Positions 41,100-64,000 of a DNA stretch of 64,000 nt are shown here, in pieces. The notes beneath the pieces were generated by a model that did no database searches, was not told where the DNA came from, and saw only the letters and a list, made by a program, of their open reading frames with translations. This DNA is from Muraenolepis orangiensis. Its lineage: Eukaryota; Chordata; Actinopteri; Gadiformes; Muraenolepididae. Positions within the stretch are counted from its first letter, which is position 1. Every line of letters begins with the position of its first letter. The stretch is from positions 30,517,136-30,581,135 of the forward strand of contig CM051001.1 in assembly GCA_027704905.1 (NCBI GenBank), given 5' to 3'. Both the position numbers and the translations under genes were made by a program.

Positions 41100-41288
41100 A
41101 AAGCCCCCTTTGACTAAATCCCACCAATCAGAGCGGGTTTTTCCAATATGTGGGCGTCACCCTCCCCCACCTCCGCCACCAGGCTGTGTGGCTGCTGGGC
41201 GAAGTAAATGACGTCTCTGCCTTTGCGGGCCGCCGACGCAGGGTTGGGTTTCCATTTTCAGAGCGAGTTTCTGGGGGGAATCGTCAAC
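41100..41288 (+). promoter_or_regulatory. fbxw11: fbxw11 promoter / 5' UTR region
   Basis: CpG-rich DNA upstream of the ATG with a CCAAT box in context (cccaccaatcagagcg, about 41122-41137). No TATA box is evident, in keeping with a broadly expressed gene. Confidence 0.5.
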
Positions 41289-54136
<12,848 letters not shown>

Positions 54137-54148
<12 letters not shown>

Positions 54149-54602
54149 CAGGTGGGTGGCGCTGTAGCGCTAGAGAGGCGGTTCTGCTCTAGATGGCAGG
54201 TGGGTGGTGCTAGAGAGGCGGTTCTGCTCTAGATGGCAGGTGGGTGGCGCTAGAGAGGCGGTTCTGCTCTAGATGGCAGGTGGGTGGCGCTAGAGAGGCG
54301 GTTCTGCTCTAGATGGCAGGTGGGTGGCGCTAGAGAGGCGGTTCTGCTCTAGATGGCAGGTGGGTGGCGCTAGAGAGGCGGTTCTGCTCTAGATGGCAGG
54401 TGGGTGGCGCTAGAGAGGCGGTTCTGCTCTAGATGGCAGGTGGGTGGCGCTAGAGAGGCGGTTTTGCTCTAGTTGGCAGGTGGGTGGCGCTAGAGAGGCG
54501 GTTCTGCTCTAGATGGCAGGTGGGTGGCGCTAGAGAGGCGGTTCTGCTCTAGATGGCAGGTGGGTGGCGCTAGAGAGGCGGTTCTGCTCTAGATGGCAGG
54601 TT
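54137..54602. repeat. fbxw11: 40-bp minisatellite starting at the fbxw11 stop codon
   Basis: About 11 tandem units of gttctgctctagatggcagg plus tgggtggcgctagagaggcg. The first unit overlaps the last codons: tctctagatagcagg of the gene corresponds to gctctagatggcagg of the repeat. The first unit has an extra 8 bases (gctgtagc area). Units are almost identical, a sign of recent expansion. Confidence 0.95.
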
Positions 54603-56603
54603 TAGGGGGGGGGGGGGTGTTGTGTGGCAACGTTCATCAATTTATTTGTTGCGAGCGATGAACGTCAATACATGCTGACAAACCTGTGTTTTTAGGGTTG
54701 AGTCTTTCTCTGACATTTAAGATAAGCAATATATCAGTATTATATATATGATATTGTGATGTGAGACAAGATAAAGTCTTAGATTTTGAGTTGTTGATGC
54801 GTCTTTGTCCGGTGTTACAGTAAAGTGATCTCGTGCTTGCCAGACTGTTGGCTAGTTGTTGTATTATTTGCCTTAACCCTCATTATATTCACGTTACTAA
54901 TGAGTGTCTTATTGTGTAAAAATGTTGTAAAGGCACCAATAGTCATCTCTACAACATCGTTGTGATATTAATGTGGAGGTATTTGGCCCAAACTGTATTC
55001 ACTGTGGTTGACATGGCCCTAGTTAGGATGGTGTCTAACCACCGCCTCTATCCTGTTCCTCTCCAGGTGCCACCACCCTGTCGCACCCTTTCTTTACGGA
55101 GCCCGGGGCCCAAGCACCGCCATTGGGTGCGTCTGTCGTGGGGAAGGAGCTCGCCTCCTCTTCTCCTCCTTCCTCCTTTCGGTCATCGCTCTGTCGGCCC
55201 GCCCGACCACCTCCATCGCCATTCTGACTTGACTTGGGTTGGGGTGGAGAACCTTTCCCCTTTGCCTGTTTCCAGTTTGCACGCACAAGTTACATGCGCG
55301 CGCGCACACACACACATACACACACACACACACACACATTTCCACACACACGCCACTGAGGCCCACCCCCCCCCCCCCCCCCCCACAAGCATCTCCCAAC
55401 TCCTCATTGTGGTCCATATTTATCGCCAGCCAAGTACTCAAAAGTTAATTTTTTTTTTTTTTCAATGACTATTAACTATTAACCATAAACTCTAACATAC
55501 GAGACCACTACGTTAGTGTTTTATCTGCCACACCCACATCTCATCACAGGTTACTATGATCTATAGAAGTTTAGTTCTAACCCAAACGGACACACAAGCC
55601 CATACACCTTCCCACCCACCCACCCCACCCAAGGCTTGCAGCAACACAGCTGGACCGAGGACGGCCCGCCGGAGCCCTGCTGGGGGGAGACAGAGACTCT
55701 TTAATCGGCTCGGAGAAGAACAAAAGCTGGAAGGACTAAGAGAAGGAAGAACTAGAGGAGGAGGAGGAGGAGGAGGAGGAGGGAGGAGGAGGAGGAGGAG
55801 GAGGAGGAGGAGGGGGGGGGGGGGGGTTGGCGGGAGCCAGGTGAACATGGGAGGGGGGAGGTGGGGGGAGGGTTCATGTATATAAGCACCATTATGAACC
55901 CTCCCCAACATCCTTTCCTCCCCATCCCCACCCTTCTCTGGCCTCCCCTTGAACCTCCTCCCCCCGCCCCCCCCCCCCCCCCCCTTCTGCCCTGGCTCCT
56001 CTCCCCACCCACAGAGAACAGGCGGGTGGTAGGTGGGGCAGGCAGGGCGAGAGATGCGTGTGTGTGTGTGTGTTTCTGTATGTGGACTTGTGAAACGGCG
56101 GGAACACAAACGGGGGGGGGCGGCGACAAGCGGAAGTGCATGTGAGGTTGCCGTGGATACAGCCTCCCGGTAAACCTTGGCTCTTTTTCTTTTTTTTTCG
56201 TTTTGTTCTTTTTACTTTCAATTTTTTTTCTTACTATTTTCTAATTTTATTTGAATCGTTTGGTTCTTAGTACAAAAAAAAAAATCATACTAAGTGTAGT
56301 TCTCACAGTGTCGTTTTTTTTGTTTTGTTTTATTTTCCTCTTCTTAACTGCTACTTCTCTCCATCTGTCCTCACTCCATTCTTGTGTGCGTGTCTCTCTC
56401 TCTTGTCTCTCTTTCTCTCCTTCTTTAACTCTCTCTCGCCTCTCCTCCCTCTCCCTGGAACATCGACGTGCTTGCTTTGGTCATGAGAGAAGCCGGAAAC
56501 TTGAGAGCTCAAATTTAGCTGTAAACGGAGTTGTCTTGTCAGAAATTGTGTTGTATATTAAAAATGATTTTTTAAGGAAGAAAATGACCTTATTGTGAAT
56601 AAA
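54603..56603 (+). terminator. fbxw11: fbxw11 3' UTR with polyadenylation signal
   Basis: AATAAA at 56598-56603 in ttgtgaataaagtacttg, followed by a GT-rich segment. The span contains poly-C, poly-T and (GGA)n runs. The exact transcript end is inferred; an earlier site cannot be excluded. Confidence 0.5.
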
Positions 56604-58200
56604 GTACTTGACAGTGGAAGAGTGTTGAGTCAACTGCAACATGAATGTCTTATCGGTTTTTTTTTGGTATTTAAAAAAAATCTGACTGACGAGGAGCTGT
56701 AATGCCGTTGTCTAGGCCTAGACTCCCTAGAAACCCTTAGTTTATTTAGAAAATGTAACCCGACAATAGGCCAAAAATGATTGGAAACAGTTGTATTGCA
56801 TTATAAACTTGACTGCTTACGTCTTGTACGTATATGGCCACCAGGGGGCGACGCAATCCAATCTATAACCATGCCGCCGTTGGAGACCGAGCCGGAGTTG
56901 TTTAGAAGCCAAGCTTTCAGTATGAACAACCTGTTACCCTGGGTTCAACGCACATTCTCATAAACACCACCACCGTGAAGGCAGAACATGTGTTTGACAC
57001 ACTAAAAGAATAATCAGAAAAATAAAAACTGCTTAGAAATCAGGAACAGTCCTGCGTTTGTAGTAAAACCACTGGCTAGTTTAGTTGAGCTCACCAAAGC
57101 GTAAATGCTGTTATTGTACAGTCGAAACCCTCCAGGAGAGGGAGGGGTTTTTTGGCGAGCTAGTTTGGTTTCTGGGCCTTTCTAGGTTTTGTTCTAGATG
57201 GCGGAATGCTTTGAATTCTGAGGATATGTTATGCGGCATAGGTGACTGCTTGGTGGAGCACTATTAGTGTATATAGTGTGCGTGTGTGTTGGATATGGGT
57301 GTGTGCGCTTCCTCTGGGTCTGTGGGATTTTGGCGCATAATTCCTGCAGCTCTCAGGTCACCGCTCCGTTCTCACGCACATATTTGGCATTCCTCCCCCG
57401 ACATGATTACCATACACCTTCCACTCCGGGTTTGGCTCCGCTCAGTGTTTCCATCATTCCCGAGTGGAACTGCAACAATGTTCCAGAACCAACCCCACCC
57501 ACCACCCCCCACACGCCCGGCCCCCACCCCGTCCCCCACCCTGTCCCCCACCATCCACACACCCTTCGGTGTAGATTCCTGCGCTGCCTTAAGATTCTGA
57601 ATTCTCCAGCCCTATTTTTTTTCCCTCTTAGTCAGCTCTTTGTGTCTGGAGATGTAATTGGGTCATTTGCCAGTGACATGTCTCCAATGACCCCCCCCCC
57701 CCACACACACACCCGCCTCCCTTGCGAGGCAAAGACCGCCTAGGTGCGGCCAGGAGAGCGAGAGAGAGAGAGGCGTTTAACTAGAAGCAGACCGAAGGGT
57801 AAAACGACGCCTCTTAAAGCAGTGGACGGATCTCTCTTGGACTCTCGTGGTTTTAGGAAAGCGGATGAAACGGCCACTGATGATGATGATGATGATGGCT
57901 GCCCATCATCCAAATCTGTTGGCCACATTTGGCCTTCAGATACGCAGCCAAAGAACTGTATATATATATATATATATATATGTATATGTCTCTCTGATAT
58001 CTGAGGAGGTTAACGTTGCGCTGATGTCATGCATTTCGCTAATGTCAAAAGTCTGTATTTTATGCGATCACAAAGTAAATCCCTTTGCGTCCCCATATGT
58101 CAGAAGGCTTGGGAGCCGTAATGAACACGTTGCCAACGGGACTCCAGAGTGAAGCGTTTCCCTGGTCGAGGAGGCGCAGCTGTGGCCTTCACTCACACAC
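56604..58200. other. intergenic DNA, no recognised gene
   Basis: Ordinary DNA with poly-C runs, a short (GAT)n near 57880 and a short (AT)n at 57959-57980. No transposon or coding signature. Confidence 0.45.
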
Positions 58201-58241
58201 AAGAGGAAGGATTTATACATTTGACCTGTTTATATTGAGAG

Positions 58242-58715
58242 GCGGACATGTTTGCGCATAGTGGGAGGAGCTACGTAAGAGAGGCGGACAAGGTCGCATG
58301 GAGTGGGAGGAGCTACGTAAGTGAGGCGGACACAGTCGTGTGGAGTGGGAGGAGCTACGTAAGAGAGGCGGACACAGTCGTGTGGAGTGGGAGGAGCTAC
58401 GTAAGAGAGGCGGACACGGTCGTGTGGAGTGGGAGGAGCTACGTAAGTGAGGCAGACACGGTCGTGCGGAGTGGGAGGAGCTACGTAAGAGAGGCGGACA
58501 CGGTCGTGTGGAGTGGGAGGAGCTACGTAAGAGAGGCGGACACAGTCGTGTGGAGTGGGAGGAGCTACGTAAGAGAGGCGGACACGGTCGTGTGGAGTGG
58601 GAGGAGCTACGTAAGAGAGGCGGACACGGTCGTGTGGAGTGGGAGGAGCTACGTAAGAGAGGCGGACACGGTCGTGTGGAGTGGGAGGAGCTACGTAAGA
58701 GAGGCGGACACGGGG
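58242..58715. repeat. 42-bp minisatellite
   Basis: About 11 tandem units of gtgggaggagctacgtaaga followed by gaggcggacacggtcgtgtgga, with few substitutions. Because 42 is a multiple of three and the unit lacks stops in several frames, ORFs of 156 and 183 residues appear on opposite strands; they have no other gene feature. Confidence 0.96.
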
Positions 58716-59457
58716 TAAATGTTTCTGGTAGGTTTACTGGGTTCTCAAGAAAGACTTTCTGCACACGGAGCTGAAATAAATAAATGAAATAATTTTATCA
58801 TAACAACAATTATAGTCATAACCATCATAGTAAGTTTGCTTATTCAGGGTTTTTTGTCTTCTTTATAATATATATATATATATATCACTTTTAATAAATT
58901 GTTCCCTTTAATAACTTGTCTGCGATGTGAGCGTATAGGAGGCATGTATTGGTGTGTGTTCCACTGAATGTTCTGATAGCAGCGTTCTGTATCCACGGGA
59001 ACACCGTCCTCCCTGGGCGGGTTTCCATAGCGATGCTTTAAAAAAAGACGGCACCCTCCCTCCCCTGTGCCTGCCACTTGTCCCCCCCCCCCCGCCCCCT
59101 CGGGGCTCTTACATCCTCCCACCTCCCCCCCCAGCCCCTACGTCGGAGGCCTACTGCCCGAGGGTAGCAGGGTGTGAAGAGAGAGAGGAGAGAGTCACTT
59201 TTGCAAGGTCTCCAGTTGTCTTTGGTATTTGGTCATCGGTTTGGTTTGCTGTGATTTGGTTGCATTCGTGGTTGCATTTTTGGTTCTTTTATCTTTTGGT
59301 GCAGCTTGGTTTTATACATTCCAGTTCTGTAGAGCTTCAGTTCCTTTGGTGAGTTGTCAGTTATTTTATAAACAGGATCAGAGTAGTCTCTTTAACATGG
59401 TCCCTCTCGTCATCCAGCTTCACAATTGTTTTTGTTTTTTGTCCCCCGGTGCCTTTC

Positions 59458-59497
<40 letters not shown>

Positions 59498-60219
59498 ACA
59501 CACACACACACACACGTGTGCAAAGACACACACGTGTGCAAAGACACACACATACATAGACACACATTCATACGTCCATCGCCTGTTACATACGGTCATT
59601 TATCCAGTAAACTATACACTCAACCATTCCCTCATTCATCCTTATTCACCCCCCCCGTCCATGTCTAACCTTATGTCTTCCTCGAGTCAGACCCGTCGGC
59701 CAATCAGACGGAGGAGAGGTGCGTCACATGTCGGCATTCCGCGAGTGTTCCATTCGATCCGTCCTGTACATTCTATTCCGCCGTCCGTGGCTCCGCCCCT
59801 TTCTTGTCGCTTCTTCGCTTTGTTTTCCTTTTGTCGTTTAGAGTTCCCTTTTGTTCAGAGACACAGAGCGCCCACTCTCTAGTAGTTTAACCAGCCTTTT
59901 TCTCTCACCCCATCTCTCCCCCCTCCTCTTCCTCCTCCTCCTCCTCCTCCTGAACGCTCTGGCCCTGGTGATCTCAGATCTCTGGTCCTGTACACACACA
60001 GAGAAACATCTCAAGTTCCTTCAGTCATGTGACAAGATCCTGTGGGATGGATTGATGGGGGGGGGTGGGGTTGGGTTTTGGGGCGGGGGAGGGGGTCAGT
60101 GAGCACGAGTGATCCCAGGAATGGGAGACGTTCAGCCGGGGGGGTTACAATCAGTCAGGCTTCTGGCCAAAGTGCTCCGGTATAAAACAAAACAAAGTGT
60201 TAGCGGCTGTTAGCGGGTG
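58716..60219. other. intergenic DNA and probable fgf18 3' UTR
   Basis: Contains an (AT)n at about 58868-58885, poly-C runs and an (AC)n at 59460-59514. The right part (about 59950-60219) should hold the 3' UTR of the minus-strand FGF gene. A reverse polyadenylation signal was not fixed. No other gene recognised. Confidence 0.45.
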
Positions 60220-60540
60220 CTAGCGGGGCCCCCCCGTGCCCCCACCACCGGTAGCGCCGGCCGTGGCGGCGGCGGTGGCGGCCGCGCGGACCCTCTTGCT
60301 CCGCTTGCTGATGGTGGTGAAGCGGAAGGGCGTGGTGAGGTCGGGCTGCTCGCCGGGCGGGAAGCGCTTCATGAAGTGGACGTCCTGCTGGTTGGGCAGC
60401 GTGTTGGGCCCGCGGCGGGGCCGGCCACGCTTGGTGAAGCCCACGTACCAGCCGCTGTAGCGGGCCGACATCAGCGCCGTGTAGTGGTTCTCCAGCACCT
60501 TCTCCACGAAGACACAGTCTGCGCTGCGGTTGCTGGCCTG
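60220..60540 (-). CDS. fgf18: fgf18 terminal exon with tandem acceptor
   Basis: Acceptor reads ctctcagcag|gcc: splicing at either AG gives KLVGK-QASNRSADC or KLVGK-ASNRSADC, both in frame. The last 25 or so residues are Ala/Thr/Gly-rich and encoded by a GC-rich stretch (gccgccgcc-type). Confidence 0.85.
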   Translation of the reverse strand, partial: QASNRSADCVFVEKVLENHYTALMSARYSGWYVGFTKRGRPRRGPNTLPNQQDVHFMKRFPPGEQPDLTTPFRFTTISKRSKRVRAAATAAATAGATGGGGTGGPR

Positions 60541-61166
60541 CTGAGAGCGTGCATAGGATGGCCCCCGAGACACACACACACACACACACACGCGCGCGCG
60601 CACCACGCACACACGCACACACAGACACACACAGACACACACAGAAACACACATGCAGACAAAAAACCAAAACAAACAAACTGGTCAGGAAGGCGTGAGG
60701 CAGTTTGGATGAATAGGTCGCTCAGAATCAGAATCAGAATTCCTTTATTGTTCGTCGTACATCAAGTACAACAAAATAGTCGTGCAATCCTCAAGACACT
60801 CAACACAAACAAATGTATACAACTACTGTATACTAAATTAAGTAAAAGAAAAATAAACTAAACTAAATAAACAAGTGAGAAATTTAAGAAAAAAATATTG
60901 AATATATGCATATTTAAACACTAGTGCAAATGACAAATGTAGTGCAAATGACTAATGTATATACTGTCCATACAAAAAGGTGCAGTGAGATGACCGGGTC
61001 ACACAGCAATATTTTTAGTTCCACAAATCTCCCAAGTTCAAAATTCCAAGAGGCCTCACCTTTCCCACCAGCTTGCCACGGCGGTTCATGCACAGGTAGA
61101 AGTTGGTCTCCTTGCCCCGGATTCTCACCTGGCTGCCAAAGGTGTCGGCCTCCACTAGGAGCTGGG
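60220..61166 (-). CDS. fgf18: fgf18 (FGF8/17/18/24 family), last two exons, partial
   Basis: Exons on the minus strand: 61166-61060 and 60540-60220 (stop at 60222-60220). The protein is a secreted heparin-binding growth factor that activates FGF receptors and acts in skeletal, lung and limb/fin development. Seen: QLLVEADTFGSQVRIRGKET, FYLCMNRRGKLVGK, CVFVEKVLENHYTALMSARY, GWYVGFTKRGRPRRG, NQQDVHFMKRFPPGE, the beta-trefoil core of the FGF8 subfamily; ALMSARYSGWYVGF favours fgf18 or its fish ohnolog fgf24 over fgf8/fgf17. It is tail to tail with fbxw11, as FGF18 is near FBXW11 in human. The C-terminus ends in an Ala/Thr/Gly-rich tail (AAATAAATAGAT...) instead of the short ending usual in the family. 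Earlier exons lie beyond the right edge. Confidence 0.85.
60721..61020 (-). mobile_element. LINE/SINE 3' tail in fgf18 intron
   Basis: Starts with reverse tail repeats cagaatcagaatcagaat then tcctttattgttcg, a common fish L2/SINE 3' end, and continues through AT-rich tail to about 61020. Fills most of the intron between the two FGF exons. Confidence 0.65.
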
Positions 61167-61254
61167 CTTGTGAAGGGACAGACAGAGGAGCCGACAGACA
61201 TTAGACACTGCTGGGCACCAGGCTGCACCTGCACCACATTTCAACATTCAACAT

Positions 61255-61880
61255 TCAACAGTTTTTATTGGCCATATGCAATGATAAAGAATGCTTACTC
61301 CACATCCCCTTCTGCAGTATGCATTTTCTAAAACACTCGATATAAATACTGTACACAATAAAAACAACAATAAAAACAACAATAAAGTGACTGATGGATG
61401 ATATATACATGTATATATACATGTGTTGATGTGCCAATTTTTTTTTTTTAAACATTTAAAAGTGCCAGTAGTGCATCATGAATACAGTGCAGAACAGTGC
61501 AGTAACGGTAATGAGTCCAGAAAGTCCAGCAAAGTATAACAGTGTAATGTGAATGACAATGTTATGATAGTGGCAGCACTCCTAGCAGTTCAGTAGGTCA
61601 CTGCCTGTGGATAAAAACTGTCCTTGAACGGATGCTGCGGAACCGACGACGATGATAGGGGGGAGAAGAGATGGTGCCCAGGGTGGTTGCGGTCCTTAGT
61701 GATGGAGATGGCCTTCTTCCGACATCTGGTCCTAAAGATCTCCTCAATGCATGGAAGTGCACACCTGATGATATTTTATGCCATCCTCTGGACCCTCTGG
61801 ATGGCTTTCTTGTCCTGTGCAGTGGTGTTGCCGTACCACACAGTGACGCCACTCGTCAGGACTTACATATCAGCCGCTGC
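61255..61880 (-). mobile_element. L2-like LINE 3' fragment
   Basis: Opens with a reverse (AACATTC)n tail and shares the tail aaacaacaataaagtgactg, tttaaaagtgccagtagtgc and gagtccagaaagtccagcaa with the 1.3-kb copy. Decayed ORF2 sequence lies at its right end. About 85 bases upstream of the FGF penultimate exon on the gene strand. Confidence 0.85.
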
Positions 61881-62575
61881 TTGACGGGATATCATATCGG
61901 TACCAAAGAAATGTCATCCCGTCCTGAGAACTTGCACAACTTTTCCTTCTGACTTCTCTCTTTTCCAAGGCAGCGCAGACAATTTCTTTGCCCGGGATTG
62001 TAACTTTTTACCTTTTTATTTTATTATTTTTCTTCTGATAGTATCGTAAATTCCAGACCATTTGCGTAATCGAACCCTTGCAATAGCGGCTGAGCGGCCC
62101 GCTGGTCTGTGGACCGTGCCACGCCCCGTAAGTCAGAGTTGGATCGCTCAAAGTGTCGATAAAACAAGTGGACAGACGGAGAGGCCGAGCAGCATGACAT
62201 CACAGTGAAGTGTTGGGAACTGACAGGCGTGCACACCGGAGCACATCACATCAGAGATCACGCTTCTATCCCTTAAACGTGTTGATAAATCACACGCAGA
62301 TGTAAACCTCTCGCCTTGGACAGATGGCTGGGAGATATGCCTGCTCTCACACACACACACACTCACACACACACACACATGCATGCATGCGCACACACAC
62401 AAACACACGCTCGCGCGGTTCTAAGAGTCTTGACCACAAAATGGGTCTCACAGGATAGATAGGAGCCAAGGTTAGTAGACACACGGTGGTCCTAAGCCAA
62501 GAGAAGCCAAAAAACTAAGAAAATCAAAGAGGGCATCTGGAAGACACTTAGCGCTGTAGCTTCGAGGTATCTGTT
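61881..62575. other. fgf18: fgf18 intronic DNA, no recognised feature
   Basis: Contains short (AC)n runs near 62350. The repeat-poor part 62050-62300 (gcgtaatcgaacccttgcaa...) could be a conserved intronic element, but only by composition. Confidence 0.4.
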
Positions 62576-62577
62576 CA

Positions 62578-62628
62578 CATGTGTGTGTGTGTGTGTGTGT
62601 TTGTGAGTTTGCACGCGCAGATAAAGGC

Positions 62629-62659
<31 letters not shown>

Positions 62660-62670
62660 GTGCGTGTGTG

Positions 62671-62709
<39 letters not shown>

Positions 62710-62710
62710 A
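62578..62710. repeat. (GT)n and (GCGT)n microsatellite
   Basis: GT runs separated by a short unique segment, ending in eight or more GCGT units. Confidence 0.95.
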
Positions 62711-62835
62711 TGTGTCTCTAGGCGTGCTCATCTTTCACAAACGGCAGTCGTTGCTCTTTTTTAAAAATAAATCTCAAAAATGGTTCCGACATGACCTTGG
62801 TCAACAAAGGGGTCAAGATAAATCAATAGCTTCCC

Positions 62836-63000
62836 TCACTCCCTCCCTCCCTCTATCCCTCCCTCACTCCCTATCTCACTCCCTCCCTCACTCTCTACCT
62901 CCCTCCCTCTCTCCCTCCCTCCCTCACTCCCTACCTCCCTCCCTCACTCCCTTCCTCCCTATCTCACTCCCTCCCTCCATCCCCTCCCTCCCCCCTTTTC
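62836..63000. repeat. (CCCT)n-type pyrimidine repeat
   Basis: Degenerate CTCCCTCCCTCACTCC units over 165 bases, strongly pyrimidine on the + strand. Confidence 0.93.
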
Positions 63001-63196
63001 TCTCCCACCCATCTCACATATGGGTTTATGTCTCCAATTTCCCTCCATCTTCGTTGTTCTTCTTCTCCCTGATTCTGGTGTTTAGTGTTCAGCGCTGCTC
63101 CTTTCGGCCCATTGATTCCTCTAGGAATGGTTCAGCAATCATTGCAGACAGAGATGGGTGGGGGGAAGGGTGGTGGTGGTGGAGGTGGTGGTGGTT

Positions 63197-63256
63197 CTTT
63201 GCATGTGTGCGTATGTGTGTGTGTGTGTGTGTGTGAGAGATTCTGTGTGTGTGTGT

Positions 63257-63292
<36 letters not shown>
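63197..63292. repeat. (GT)n microsatellite
   Basis: GT runs broken by gagagattct, followed by a GGGGA-rich stretch. Confidence 0.93.
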
Positions 63293-63294
<2 letters not shown>

Positions 63295-63455
63295 AGGGGG
63301 AGGGGGAGGAGGAGGGAGGAGGAGACAACAGACAGAATGTGGAATCAATGGAGAGATCGATGGAGGAGATGAGTTGTAAACACTTGTTCCGATGCGCAAC
63401 CTCCCCGGGCCCTCTCTCATTTATAAACTCCAGTGTTCCTTTCTTTCATGCCCTG

Positions 63456-64000
<545 letters not shown>

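Noticed and set aside
55556..56145. Gly/Arg- and Pro-rich ORFs in the fbxw11 3' UTR
   Set aside because: Driven by (GGA)n, poly-G and poly-C runs; no domain.
58213..58764. Protein-coding gene in the 42-bp repeat
   Set aside because: Open frames arise from unit length and composition on both strands at once; no supporting gene structure.

Overview
This window is vertebrate nuclear DNA, almost certainly from a teleost fish. Coding sequence is split into short GT-AG exons. The intergenic and intronic DNA is packed with dinucleotide microsatellites, tRNA-headed SINEs of fish type, L2-like LINEs, hAT DNA transposons, Ty3/Gypsy elements and an endogenous retrovirus. No prokaryotic feature, rRNA, true tRNA gene or CRISPR array was seen. 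All identifications come from reading translations by eye; no database search was run.

Four protein-coding loci are recognisable. (1) C-terminal exons of spock1 (testican-1), + strand, 13.2-22.2 kb, carrying several lesions. (2) etf1 (release factor eRF1), + strand, 33.05-39.22 kb, all ten coding exons present, with a one-base deletion in exon 2. (3) fbxw11 (beta-TrCP2, F-box/WD40 ubiquitin-ligase receptor), + strand, 41.29-54.15 kb, thirteen coding exons including two in-frame optional 5' exons. (4) The last two exons of an FGF8/17/18/24-family gene, best called fgf18, - strand, 60.22-61.17 kb, whose 5' exons lie beyond the window. The set spock1/etf1 and fbxw11/fgf18 matches genes of human 5q31 and 5q35, which supports the calls.

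Layout: 0-1.3 kb holds unassigned sequence and (GA)n/(GT)n tracts. 1.27-12.1 kb is a nest: an L2 LINE split by a 10-kb endogenous retrovirus, which itself contains a SINE in its leader, a solo LTR inside reverse transcriptase and a hAT element near its 3' LTR. 13.2-22.2 kb holds the spock1 exons separated by a long inverted repeat, two hAT elements and a complete minus-strand Gypsy element (17.0-20.8 kb). 22-32.5 kb is repeat-rich intergenic DNA with a solo LTR embedded in a minisatellite, LINE fragments and possible conserved non-coding DNA. 32.5-39.9 kb is etf1. 40-56.6 kb is fbxw11 with its 3' UTR, which opens with a 40-bp minisatellite starting at the stop codon. 56.6-60.2 kb is intergenic with a 42-bp minisatellite. 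60.2-64 kb is the 3' end of fgf18 plus intronic repeats.

The genes are not an operon-like unit. eRF1 terminates translation, beta-TrCP2 directs ubiquitination of phosphodegron proteins, FGF18 is a secreted signal and testican-1 is an extracellular proteoglycan. No wholly new biological system was identified. The most unusual observations are the multi-layer transposon nest with recoverable empty sites, the decayed spock1 exons, the etf1 frameshift, recurrent hairpin-forming inverted duplications in L2 copies, and tandem repeats abutting a fbxw11 splice donor and its stop codon.
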